From contig NC_084482.1 of assembly GCF_030035675.1 (NCBI RefSeq), positions 219,131,943 to 219,195,942 of the forward strand: a DNA stretch of 64,000 nt, in the 5' to 3' direction. This DNA comes from Rhineura floridana (Eukaryota > Chordata > Lepidosauria > Squamata > Rhineuridae). The notes below the pieces were generated by a model that was given only the letters and a program-made list of their open reading frames with translations, ran no database searches and was not told the origin of the DNA. Positions 12,056 to 22,159 of the stretch are shown piece by piece (within the stretch, counting starts at the first letter, position 1; each line of letters opens with the position of its first letter). The translations under genes were made by a program, and so were the position numbers.

Positions 12056-12905
12056 TGTTGTTGTTATGTGCCTTCAAGTCGATTACGATCTATGGTGACC
12101 CTATGAATCAGTGACCTCCCATAGCATCTGTCATGAATCACCCTGTTCAGATCCTGTAAGTTCAGGTCTGTGGCTTTCTTTATGGTATCAATCCATCTCT
12201 TGCTTGGCCTTCTTCTTTTTCTACTCCCTGCTGTTTTTCCCAGCATTATTATCTTTCCTAATGAATCAGGTCTTCTCAAGATGTGTCCAAAGTATGATAG
12301 CCTCAGTTTCATCACTTTAGCTGCTAGTGACAGTTCTGGTTTAATTTGTTCTAACACCCAGTTATTGGTCTTTTTCACAGTCCATGGTATGCACAAAGCT
12401 CTCCTCCAATACCACATTTCAAATGAGTTGATTTTTCTCTTATCTGCTTTTTTCACTGTCCAATTTTCATATCCATGCATAGAGATTGAGAATACCATGG
12501 TCTGAATGATCCTGACTTTAGTGTTCAGTGATACATCTTTGCATTTGAGGACCTTTTCTAGTTCTCTCACAGCTGCCCTCCCCAGTCCTAGCCATCTTCT
12601 GATTTCTTGACTATTGTTTGTATAATGATTGTGCCAATGTATTGATAATCCTTGACAAGTTCAATGTCCTCATTGTCAACTGTAAAGTTACATACATCGT
12701 CTGTTGTCATTACTTTCATCTTTTTTACTTTGAGCTGTAGTCCTGCTTTTGTGCTTTCCTCTATGACTCTCATCAGCATTTGTTTCAAATCATTACTGGT
12801 TTCTGCTAAGAGTATGGTATCGTCTGCATATCTTGAATTATTGATATTTCTCCCTCCAATTTTCACACTTCCTTCATCTTTGTCCAATCCTGCTTTCCAT
12901 ATGAC
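12056..12905 (-). mobile_element. Bov-B (RTE) LINE 3' part
   Basis: The minus strand encodes reverse transcriptase ([20 protein letters not shown], with the YADD catalytic motif) and the C-terminal region (ENWTVKKADKRKINSFEMWY, LRLSYFGHILRRPDSL, ending NRLEGT and a stop at 12064). The two frames are separated by a shift near 12575. The 3' end (GCACATAACAACAACAA) at 12056 is the source of the tail shared by the SINEs here. It lies inside the V2R 5' flank and is absent from the V2R-B flank, so it was inserted after those copies split. Confidence 0.85.
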
Positions 12906-12959
12906 CCATGCACTTCAGGAAAGGATATATCATTCCTGTCTTTTGTGAATGAATTTCTT

Positions 12960-13506
12960 CACCACGTCTAGACATGCTCAGCTGCCCGCACCATTATCCT
13001 GCTCAGAGTATGGAGCCACCTCTGGGAGGATTTTTTTTTCCCAAACATGTTTTTCTCCAGCCCTGCGCCTGCACATGTGAAGAGTTCAGGATGTTACAGA
13101 GGCAACACTTCTTCCCCTTATAATTACCAAAATCATAGTGATTTGTTCTCGCTACTTCTCACCAAAGTTCCAGGGATTTGTCGAAATATTGCCTTTGAGT
13201 CCACTGAAACGATAATCAACGTAGAAAGCAACATGAGGTGATGTCTTGCATCCACGCTGGAAAGGATTGGAGCACAAATGTCTCCTGCACCAATGAGAGC
13301 TTGGGCTGAGATTTAGGTCAAGTGAGGAGGACTATGCAGGTGTGAAATTGTCTTAATAACTACCACCCCTTTCAGAGGTGAAGGCTTGGCTGGGCTCCAT
13401 CAGTATTAGAGAAGTTACTGGGCTTTGCAACAATGGTTTCTAATGATTCTTCTAAATATCAGAGAGGAGCATCCATAAGGGAGGGGTTGTTCCAGGCAGA
13501 CACAAA
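12960..13506 (+). promoter_or_regulatory. V2R-A proximal 5' flank
   Basis: The region matches 37590-38000 through nearly its whole length (for example AGAGTTCAGGATGTT, AGCAACATGAGGTGA, GCTTGGGCTGAGATTTAG, GCTGGGCTCCATCA), better than expected for unselected intergenic DNA around such decayed exons. I infer that it holds the receptor promoter. No TATA box or named site is claimed. Confidence 0.4.
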
Positions 13507-13724
13507 ATGATCCTGCTTCTGCTTCTCCTGCTGCTGCTGCTGCCTTGGGTAGACTGTGGGATGCTGAAAGCGAAATGCCCCTCATTGACTTTGGAGAGGG
13601 ATTGGCTAGACCCATTCAATTATTACAGGCCAGGAGACCACCTCATTAGCGGGATTGACTCTGCCACAAATGTTTTATTTGATCCACACGTCTTCAACGA
13701 GACCCCCTCTGACCGTTTTTACAG
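13507..13724 (+). pseudogene. V2R-A exon 1 (signal peptide, start of binding domain)
   Basis: The exon begins with ATG and encodes a leucine-rich signal peptide (MILLLLLLLLLLPWVDC), then residues typical of squamate V2R exon 1, including FNYYRPGDHLISGI and VFNETPSDRFYR. It ends TACAG|GTAAAT in phase 2, which joins exon 2 to restore an arginine. V2Rs are class C G-protein-coupled receptors of vomeronasal neurons that bind peptides or proteins. This exon is intact; the gene is called a pseudogene because of exons 3 and 5. Confidence 0.85.
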
Positions 13725-14127
13725 GTAAATCATTTTGTGTAGGTGGAGTTACTGATGCTTCACTTGCTACCGAACATCCCCAATTATCTTAATGGGGCCT
13801 TTCTCATTAACTGTTGTCTGCTGCTCCTAGTAAATCACCTTCCTGTTTTTTTGTGGGGTGGTGGTGGATCTGTGTGCCTCTGTATGTGTTTGTAGGTAAA
13901 GTGTGACTGAGTGTTTGAGTGTCCAAGGTAAGCTGTTCTCTCTCAGCTTTTAATAACTCCCACCCTAGACCCCCACCCGAGGCAACACTAGATTGCATTG
14001 CACGCCTAATACATATTGTGGTACAGTGTAAATAGGGCAAACTGGCCAGGAAAGTGGAATGCTGGAAATGGCTCTTGAGTAATTTTATTTTATTTAACAA
14101 AGTTTATATACCACTTGATTGTAATTC

Positions 14128-14176
14128 TTGTTGTTGTTATATGCCTTCAAGTCAATTACAACTTATGGCAACCCTA

Positions 14177-14230
<54 letters not shown>

Positions 14231-14391
14231 TAGGGTTTTCATGGTAAGAGGTATTCGGAGGTGGTTTACCATTGCCTTCCTCTAAGCCTACAGAACTCGG
14301 TATTCCCAGGTGGTCTCTCATCCAAGTACTAACCAGGCCTGACCCTGCTTAGCTTCTGAGATTGGACATGCTCAGGGTAGTATGGCTGTAG
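14128..14391 (-). mobile_element. 5S-rRNA-headed SINE with Bov-B-like tail
   Basis: On the minus strand the element opens (14391 down to about 14275) with a nearly complete 5S rRNA-like sequence: GCTAAGCAGGGTCAGGCCTG, GTTAGTACTTGGATGAGAGA, CACCTGGGAATACC. A Sauria-like body (GGAAGGCAATGGTAAACCAC) and a Bov-B-type tail ending at 14128 follow. A (TA)n run (14181-14227) expanded inside the tail. It is flanked by 10-of-11-base direct repeats GATTGTAA[T/C]TC (14117-14127 and 14392-14402), showing LINE-type insertion into an L2-like tail. Confidence 0.8.
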
Positions 14392-14879
14392 GATTGTAAC
14401 TCTAAGCAGTTTATAAAAGATATGAACATTATTGATAAAACAGTTAAAAGCAAGTGATTAAAAACTTTAAAACCTTTTTTAAAAACAGCAATTTACTAAA
14501 AATATGAAAACACACCAACATCTATATGTCTGGATAGACTTGCCTAAACAAATTTTTTTAAGCAGGTTCTGAAAAGAATACAGTGAAGGTGCCTACCTGA
14601 TGTCAAGGAAGTGTCTGGATTTTTTTAAAATCCCCATCTCAAAGCCTGATTTAAATGAATCCCTGGCTTCACTGGTTACACATATCTTGAACAACTGGAC
14701 AAACAACGAAGATGATTATAATAAAAACAGGATTCATATGGGGATAATGCTAGCAATGGTTATATGTTGTAATAAGTTTGGAGAGGTCATCTGAGGGTTC
14801 TCCTATTTGGTTATTCTGTGCTATCTCATTAAAAAGAAGTTGTGTGGGCTGCTTACAATAAATAAATAAATAAATAAAA

Positions 14880-15400
14880 AACATCAAAAGAGCCCTACTG
14901 GATCAGGCCAGTGGCCCATCTAGTCCACCAATGTGTTCTCAGAGTAGCCATCCACATGCCTCAGTAGGTAACCCACAAACAGGATCTGAACATAACAGCA
15001 CTCTTAGTTGCGATTCACAGTGACTGGCACTCCAAGACATACTTCCTTTGATAGTAGACGCAAAGCATAGTGCTGTGGCTAGTAGCCAATGTAGCATTAT
15101 CTTCCATGAATTTATCTAATCCACTTTTAAAGCCATCCAAGTTAGTGGCCATCACTGCCTCTTGGGGGAGGGAATTCCATAGTTTAACTATGTGCTGTCT
15201 AAAGAAGAACTTTCTTTGGTCTGTCCTGAACCTTCCAACATTCAGCTTCACTGGGTGTCCCAAGTTGCAGTTTTATGGGGGGGGGGAATCTATATTCACT
15301 CTCTCCACACCATTTATAATTTTATACACTTTTATCATGTTGCCTCTTACCTTTATCTAAACTAAAAAAAAAAGTCCCAAATGCTGTAACCATTCCTAAT
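14880..15400 (-). mobile_element. CR1 LINE 3' fragment
   Basis: The minus strand encodes KLNVGRFRTDQRKFFFRQHI and VKLWNSLPQEAVMATNLDGF, nearly matching the C-terminus of the CR1 at 22245-24683. The CR1 3' UTR follows (TGGCCCATCTAGTCCACC on the plus strand). Confidence 0.8.
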
Positions 15401-15494
15401 ACGGGAGTGTATTTCCAAATTATAAAGCTCCCAAGGAGATAACTGAAATCCAGCAGTTTCCCCTTTCATAGCCTATTTAGGGGCATGAAAAATT

Positions 15495-15705
15495 AAAGGA
15501 AATGGAGTAACTTCAAGTCGATCCCGACTTATGGCGACCCTATGAATAGGGTTTCCATGGTAAGCGGTATTCAGAGGTGGTTTTACCATTGCCTCCCTCT
15601 GAGGCTAGTCCTCCCCAGTTGGCTAGGGTCTGCTCAGCATGCCACAACTGTACAAGCCAGCCCCTTCCTTGTCCGCAACTGCCAGCTGGGGGGCAACTAG
15701 GCTTA
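15495..15705 (-). mobile_element. Long tRNA-SINE, 5'-truncated
   Basis: On the minus strand it has the body and tail of the SINE at 39484-39877 (CCAGCTGGCAGTTGCGGACA, GAGGCAATGGTAAAACC, CGCCATAAGTCGGGATCGAC) but lacks the head. Confidence 0.75.
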
Positions 15706-15829
15706 ATAATATGTTAGTAAAGAGAGCATGTACAAAGTGCATATAAAGTACAATCCTGTAGTTATAGATGCGGCTAGTTACGAGTGTGTAGAAATAAGTG
15801 ATGACAGAAGGTTTTTTTTGTTTTTTGTT

Positions 15830-16530
15830 TATTTAGGAGAACTTTAATTGCTCAGAGCTATTTGCCATCACAATAAAATTCAATAAAATACTATAAAATA
15901 CAAGAGCAGAAACAGGAATATACAAATATTACAAGTATTACAAAATAAAAAGGAGTAGATAAGTATGTGTACATATATGCCCAAAATATATAGTTAAGAA
16001 TATAATATTAAATATTTAAAAGCTGATCCTGAGCTGAGGCCAATTGTTTAACATACTTAGCCCTAATTTTCCCAGCTGCCAGAGCGAAATTTGCCACTTG
16101 TTGTGTTACATAGGTGTCGTTGCCCACTAATAGGATAGCTATTTGCTCCATGGTCGGCCTTCCAGACATAGAGCAGATTATAGGGTATAAGAATTTGTGC
16201 CTAGGGTCTTTATAGAGGGATCATTTATTTTATTTATTTATTATTTTATTACATTTTAGCATCTCAAGAGGTAGTGGATAATATCCTCCACATCCCCCGA
16301 TTGGCATATACAAACTTGGAGATGACAGAAGGTGTCACAGGAAGGTGGGCTCCTGTGCAGTCCCATAGAGATGGCTACATACAGATGTGGGAAGTTTTTA
16401 TATATAAGGGGCAGCAGTACATTAGCATGAGGTCTCGACCCCCGCTTCATAGGCTCAAGCAATCCCTGGGAAGTGATAATGAGCCAATAGCCTGGCCTGA
16501 GCACTATCACCAAATGGAATGTGAACAAAT
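15830..16530 (-). repeat. Possible LINE fragment, R2/R4-like
   Basis: The minus strand reads CHLQVCICQSGDVEDIIHYL followed by LRC, a Cys/His pattern like the C-terminus of R2/R4-clade LINEs, then an A/T-rich 3' region. The match is short, so the family is uncertain. Confidence 0.3.
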
Positions 16531-16544
16531 GAATCAGTAGAGTG

Positions 16545-17075
16545 CTGTTATGGGTTTGGGGTTGAGATGGATGATTTCTATGAGGACCCTTCCATCCTCT
16601 TATTTGGAACCCTGCACCTGGAGTTGAGAAATCTGCTCTGCTGGCCAGATCTCCCTTTGTTAGCCTAATAGAGTGGCCAGGTGAGTTAATGGGCCTATCA
16701 AGTGCCCATTAACTGGTGAATGAGCATGGGAGATCCTCTTCAGGAGAGCCCACCCCCCTTCCTGAGGCCAAGGAGAGGCTGTGTTTTGAACTGAGTCTGA
16801 GGAAAGGCTGGGAACTGGAGGCAGGCAGAGAGCCTGGCTCCCAGTACCATGACTTTATGATCCCTCCTGTAAGCCTGATGGGAAAACAAAGATCTATGGG
16901 ATTGCTGATGCCTTGAACCCTCCATCCTAAGCTCAGGTTGGAATGTGTGTAAATAAACAAACCATATTTCATAAAGACACCACAGTTTCCATTGACCTTC
17001 GTTCCAAGGAAACCAAAGCCTGGATAAGCGCAGGGACCCCCAGAAATCTTTCACCACTCGGAGATTGGGGTGGCG
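16545..17075 (+). repeat. Possible fossil LTR-like sequence
   Basis: The stretch carries an AATAAA-type signal (AAATAAACAAACC) and ends beside TGGCGCGCAACAG, which resembles a lysine-tRNA primer-binding site. No coding part is attached, so the element is incomplete and the LTR call is tentative. Confidence 0.25.
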
Positions 17076-17248
17076 CGCAACAGTATGTAGTAGAATGAGT
17101 GTATAATGATTAAGAGGAGGGCTTTACGCAGATACCTTGACACCTAAGACCAAGGAGGATGTGTGATTAATGATCCAGGAGCGAGGCCTTGTTGCTGACA
17201 ACGAAGAGGGAGGGGGGTCCTGGCACCTAATGGAAAGGCCATATATCT

Positions 17249-17465
17249 GCTTTCTTTTTTGGCTATATATTTAAGAATAAAAATCTGTTAACTAGCTGGA
17301 TTGGTGTTAATTTCATTGCCCATCTGAATTCTTTAAAAGACCCATTTGCCAGTGAAGAATTGGGCAATTCAGGGAGTTGCTCCATCCCCTTGATCATTTT
17401 GGTTGCTATTTTCTGAACCTTTTCCAGCTCTACCGTGTCCTTTATGAGGTGAAGCATCTAGAGCT
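17249..17465 (-). repeat. CR1 LINE fragment
   Basis: The minus strand reads VELEKVQKIATKMIKGMEQL, equal in place to LEKVQKRATRMIKGMERLPY of the CR1 at 22245-24683. The rest is decayed. Confidence 0.65.
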
Positions 17466-17486
17466 TGTACACGTGACAATTACATA

Positions 17487-17950
17487 CAAGCTGGTATAGC
17501 ACAGTGGGGAGGAGAGCCTGGCTGGGAGTCCAGAGTCTGTGAGTTCAAATCCCTGCTCTTTAGGGTTGCCAGGTTCATGGCCTGAGACTGATCCTGTATC
17601 TTTAGGAGAAGAGAAAGTCAACCACGTGCCATGGACCTGGCAACCCTACCGCTTGTGTCTCCTGGGTGCCAAGGGCCAGCTAAAGATCACCCCCGCAGTG
17701 AGTGGCTCAGGGGTTACGTGCCCTGCCACCTGTGCAGCTGTGGGCAAGCTGCAGAGTCCCAAGGAGCCCAGTTGCCCCCCAGCTGGCAGTTGCGGACAAG
17801 GAAGGGCTGGCTTGTGCAGCTGTGGAAGGACTAGCCTCAGAGAGAGGCAATGATAAACCCCCTCTGAATACCGCTTATCATGAAAGCCCTATTCATAGGG
17901 TTGCCATAAGTCAGGAGCAACTTGAAAGCAGTCCATCTCCATTTTTCAAA
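17487..17950 (+). mobile_element. Long tRNA-headed SINE carrying a nested MITE
   Basis: The head (GCTGGTATAGCACAGTGGGG, box-B-like GTGAGTTCAAATCCC), a body of about 250 bp and a Bov-B-like tail match the copies at 33925-34310 (minus) and 39484-39877 (plus). A short element with inverted ends (AGGGTTGCCAGG...CCTGGCAACCCT, 17563-17649) interrupts the head-body junction. Confidence 0.75.
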
Positions 17951-18232
17951 ATACCAAGTCGAAACAAAACCATTTTTAAAAATGACATAAATATTACCTT
18001 GAAGGCTCTGGCAGAGTGTCCCAGTTATGAAGCTTGTGTTAAGGATAATGGTTGTTGACTCATGAACAGGCTGTCCCAATACACACACACACTCCCGTTA
18101 AGGAAGATTCGCTGTTGGGGTCTTGTGGCTTTGACTCTGGATCAGAGTTTGCATTATCAAAGAAGCAAGAAATGAATCACTTACATTCATTGGATGCAGG
18201 ATGATGATGATGCAATATGCATATTTTTGCAG

Positions 18233-18524
18233 GAAAGGGCCCACAAAGTCCTGGCAGCTCCTCTCCTTCCTCTTTGCCATTCAGGAGATCAACCAGAATC
18301 CCAGGCTCTTACCCAACATCACCCTGGGTTACAGCATCCATGAGAACTTTTTCGAAGGAAAGATGACATATGATGCTTTGCTAGACCTGCTGTCTACTGG
18401 GCAGGCGAATGTTCCAAACTATAGCTGTGGAGGACGGAATAACCTGCTGGCTGTTCTTGAAGGGGCTGACTCTGAAATCTCCATCCAGATTTCAAGCATG
18501 TTGGGCATCTATAAAACCCCACAG
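18233..18524 (+). pseudogene. V2R-A exon 2 (binding domain)
   Basis: The exon of 292 bp starts after TTTTTGCAG and ends at CCACAG|GTAGGA, phase 0. With exon 1 it reads [20 protein letters not shown], then [20 protein letters not shown] and the [20 protein letters not shown] segment, all typical of the Venus-flytrap ligand-binding domain of V2Rs. The frame is open throughout. Confidence 0.85.
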
Positions 18525-20519
18525 GTAGGAATGGAGAGGGCAGGACATTTGCTGGATGGGCCACATTAATTCAAATTGTGAGTGGAGTGGATGTTAAGTA
18601 AGATGGGAGACAGATAATTTTTGAAAGAGCATTTCAAATTGCTTGAGAGAGATTTCACTTCTTCTGGTGGACAGACACACACCTTTTTTTCTCTTTTCTT
18701 ACACCGACATCTCTACTAAAATGAGTTTTTCAGAATTTCAGAACAAGATGAAGGATTCTTCCACTTGGATGTTTATCTTCTAATGATGCTGTTGTTTTCA
18801 GCATCCACACAACGTATTCAGAATGCTTTCCCATATGTTACTGTTTCCCAGGGAAATCCCATAAAGTGATAAAATCCAGATTAAATTGTGTGGTAGAGGG
18901 ATGGAAATATGGTGCGATGGTAGACATAGGAAAATAATCTGGCTGCCTTACCGAATCCTTATTTGTCCTAAGCCCTGAGAGCCTAGTTTCACCTGGGTAG
19001 GACCACCCCATGTCAATCACCTGACCTCACAACTGGACCCATCTAGGCAATGCACAGAAGTCCCAACAATCAGCAGATAATTTGGGCTTGCAAAGGCTTA
19101 TATAATTAGCTATAAAATGAATTATACCATACCAGATCTCTATCACCCATATAGAGTTCTACAGGCAAGGAAAAAAAATGGAATTTAATATCAGAAATTT
19201 ACCTTTTTATGTGTTTCTCTAACAGTGCAGGTATATATTTCAAATCATATCTCTTTCATGTGTGAACTTAATTACAACTGATATAATAAAATGTAAGCTT
19301 AATCAAAGCTACCTTCAAAGTGAAGCATAATTGTCACAAAAATATTGAGAGAGATCACATTCCAAGAAATAGCAAACTGCATACAGCCTATTTTAAATCT
19401 CAACAGTTTAACGCATTCAGAGATGGGGTTAAGGTGTAACTTTGCCAACTAAAATATTCTTTTTCTGTATCTCTTTGGAGTTAAATAAAATGTTACATTT
19501 TCCTTTCATCGAAAAAGAACCCTGAACCACATCTGTGTGCTTGGTTTGCATTTTATCAAAAAGCTGAGAGTTGCATATGTTTGTTTGTGCAGAAAGTATT
19601 TCTTTTTTCCAAGGCTGAGTGAAATTGTGGAGGCTAATACTTGTGCAAAAATGTAAGCTGTGTGCCTAATTGCGATGAGGGATCTGCGTCATTTGAGCTC
19701 ACCAGTTTTAAGGCAATCAACTATTGCTTGCCCTTATTGTTCAGGGAAATCTAGTACAGTCAACAACAGAAGAGTGGGAATCATCACTGGTCACACAAGT
19801 TGCTGTGTACAGTGATATAATATCTTTCCCACCTTCCCTTTGTGTCGAAAGGGGTGATTCTCATTGGGAATTTCCAGAATGTCAGTATTTTGGAGTGGGG
19901 TTCAGATTGTGCAATTCAAGTTCATTGACAGCTCTTGTGCAACAAACCCACTTCCTGGAAAAGTCATACTTTTAATGGGAAGTGTGGGGGAAATGTTTAC
20001 CCCTCCCCCCCTGCACAAACAAATCAATGATTTCTGCAAACCAAAGAGGACAATGTTTAATAAAGAGGTCTTCTAAGCTACCTCTCTCAAAGGCGGGCTG
20101 GTGTACAGATGAATAAGTCACTAAATATTGCCAAAAGTTTTCTCTGACTGCAACATTAAAGTTATATGACGGTTCCATTGTTATGGAAATACACCCTTAA
20201 ATAACTAATATAAATGCCCATCTTGTTTCTATCAGTAGGCTGGAGGCCTCATGCAAGCCTATCAGGGCAAGGCACACACCACACATCAGCTAGGAAGTCC
20301 CTGTAGAGTTTCTTCCACAGCATCATGTCAGGGGGTCTCTTTTTTAAAAAAGACATTACCCAAAATTCGATGTAAGCTCTGAATATGCCAAAGGTTCCTT
20401 ACATACATGGGACCTCCTTCCTTAGGCCAGGATATTTCCAGTCCTTATTGAGCATATTATGATAATAAATATTTGGTCTTTGTGCTAAAGCCAACCACCT
20501 ATCTTGCTTTCCTTGCCAG
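18525..20519. other. V2R-A intron 2
   Basis: I recognise no repeat or exon in this intron. The open frames in it are short and not conserved with any family I know. Confidence 0.5.
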
Positions 20520-21326
20520 ATCAATTATGCTTGAGCTTCTCCTGTTCTGAGCGATAAGACCCAGTTCCCTTTCTTCTACCGGATGGTCCCCAACGAAGAA
20601 GCCCAGTACCCAGGGATTGCCAAGCTGCTCCTGCACTTCAGATGGACACTGATTGGTCTCATTGCTCCAGATACTGACAATGGAGAGAGGTTCGTGAAGA
20701 CCTTGACGCCTCTGCTCCTCAGGAGTGGCATTTGTACTGCCATCTCACTAAGCATCCCAGGACCAAATACAAAAGAAGCAAAGGCGGATTTACTTCAATT
20801 CCTCAAGTGGAGACATGTCCATGTATTTGTTTATTATGCGGAGATGACTGACTTCTTAGATGGAATTTTAATTATACATCAGGTATTGGAATTGTTCACA
20901 AAACCTATTGTAGGGAAAATCTGGATCACAATGGCTATGTGGGACGTCTCCTCAGATTTGTTGGATAATGACATACCTTTCCAACACATTCGTGGTATTT
21001 TTTCCTTCTTTATTGAGACAAATAAAAATACAAAATATGATTATTTCATCGCATTTTTCCTGGTTATCAAGCAGTTTGTGGAGAAAACTTTTAATTGTTC
21101 CTATTCAAAGCATGCATTGTCGGTGAAAGGCTGGACAAGATGCAAAGAGAGAGAGGACCTGGAGATGATGCCCCAAGACAATCTGGAAAGGATCCTTTCT
21201 CTAGCCAGCTACAGGATTTACAACACTGTCCAAGCCATGGCACGGGCCTTACATGACGCTTATTCATCTAGATCTAAATGGAGGGAGATGGACAGGGTGG
21301 AAGTTCAAAGGCTACAGCCCTGGCAG
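20520..21326 (+). pseudogene. V2R-A exon 3 (binding domain) with a stop
   Basis: The exon of 807 bp, phase 0 at both ends, starts after TTGCCAG and ends CCCTGGCAG|GTATTT. It reads INYA, then a TGA (20532-20534), then ASPVLSDKTQFPFFYRMVPN and an otherwise open 264 codons including GIAKLLLHFRWTLIGLIAPD, NCSYSKHALSVKGWTRCKER and SYRIYNTVQAMARALHDAYS. Family members have serine (TCA) here, so a single C-to-G change explains the stop. That is the only stop I see in the exons found, so the loss looks recent, or it could be a polymorphism or assembly error. Confidence 0.85.
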
Positions 21327-21668
21327 GTATTTCCTTTTTCCATCAGACATCTCTGTTGAATATGAGAATAAACTATAGAAAAATCTAGAATCTCTGAAAT
21401 CCTGAACTCTCGCTAACATTTAAAAAGGCTCACAGCATTAAACATATCAATACATTTGTTCAAAGCATATAAACTAAGATTCAGAGAGACGTTTCTCACA
21501 TAGGGAGTCAGACAGTGAAACTGTTAATAAACAGCCTTTAGCCAATCGGGAACATGAAGCAGATAGATGACCAAAATCTTCTCTGGATAAGATTATCGAC
21601 CAAATTAAGTAACAAAGAAGCAAGTTCTCTTTGTATACAAAAATAAATACATGAAACAAAAACATTAG
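21327..21668. other. V2R-A intron 3, first part
   Basis: No gene or repeat is recognised before the CR1-type tail that begins near 21669. Confidence 0.35.
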
Positions 21669-21718
21669 TAGAATCATAGGATAGTAGAGTTGGAAGGAGC
21701 CCACAAAGACATCGAGTC
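21669..21718 (-). repeat. CR1 (second lineage) 3' end, split by an LTR element
   Basis: GAATCATAGGATAGTAGAGT and the following bases match 34385-34440. The matching sequence resumes at 25745 (TCCAACCTCCTGC...), so the LTR element between them was inserted into this LINE. Confidence 0.65.
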
Positions 21719-22159
21719 TGTGGAAGAAAACAAGTCTTCACTCTATTTTGGGTGGCACCAGTCAGAGACACTTCCTTTGAGCAATTACAAGGGAACACAG
21801 CAACCAGAGCGTGTCCCCTGTCAGTCAGCAGATCTTCAGCCAGTGTAACCTTTTAGGCAAGTATTTCTAATTGGTTATCACAGTTGCAGCGTCAGCTGTT
21901 ATTTTATGCTAAACATGTGCTTAATCCGGCGTTACTCACTATCTCCCTGATACATAACTGAACAGCACATTCTGCGATTTCCTTGGCTCAAAAAGAAGCT
22001 CTTTTCCCTTGTTATGTATACAAGTTATCCAAGATGGCTGCACTTAGGTCATTGTGTTCTTTTCTACTTCCACACTCTCCCCTTTTTGTGCTTTTAGCAC
22101 AACCAATATGCACAGACCTTTATATTCATCAACCCCTGTATTTCTGTTTCTAAGGTTGC

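Noticed and set aside
14181-14227. (TA)n run as a functional site
   Set aside because: A simple microsatellite expanded in a SINE tail.
14275-14391. 5S rRNA gene on the minus strand
   Set aside because: It is shortened, altered and fused to a SINE body with target duplications, so it is a SINE head and not a 5S gene.
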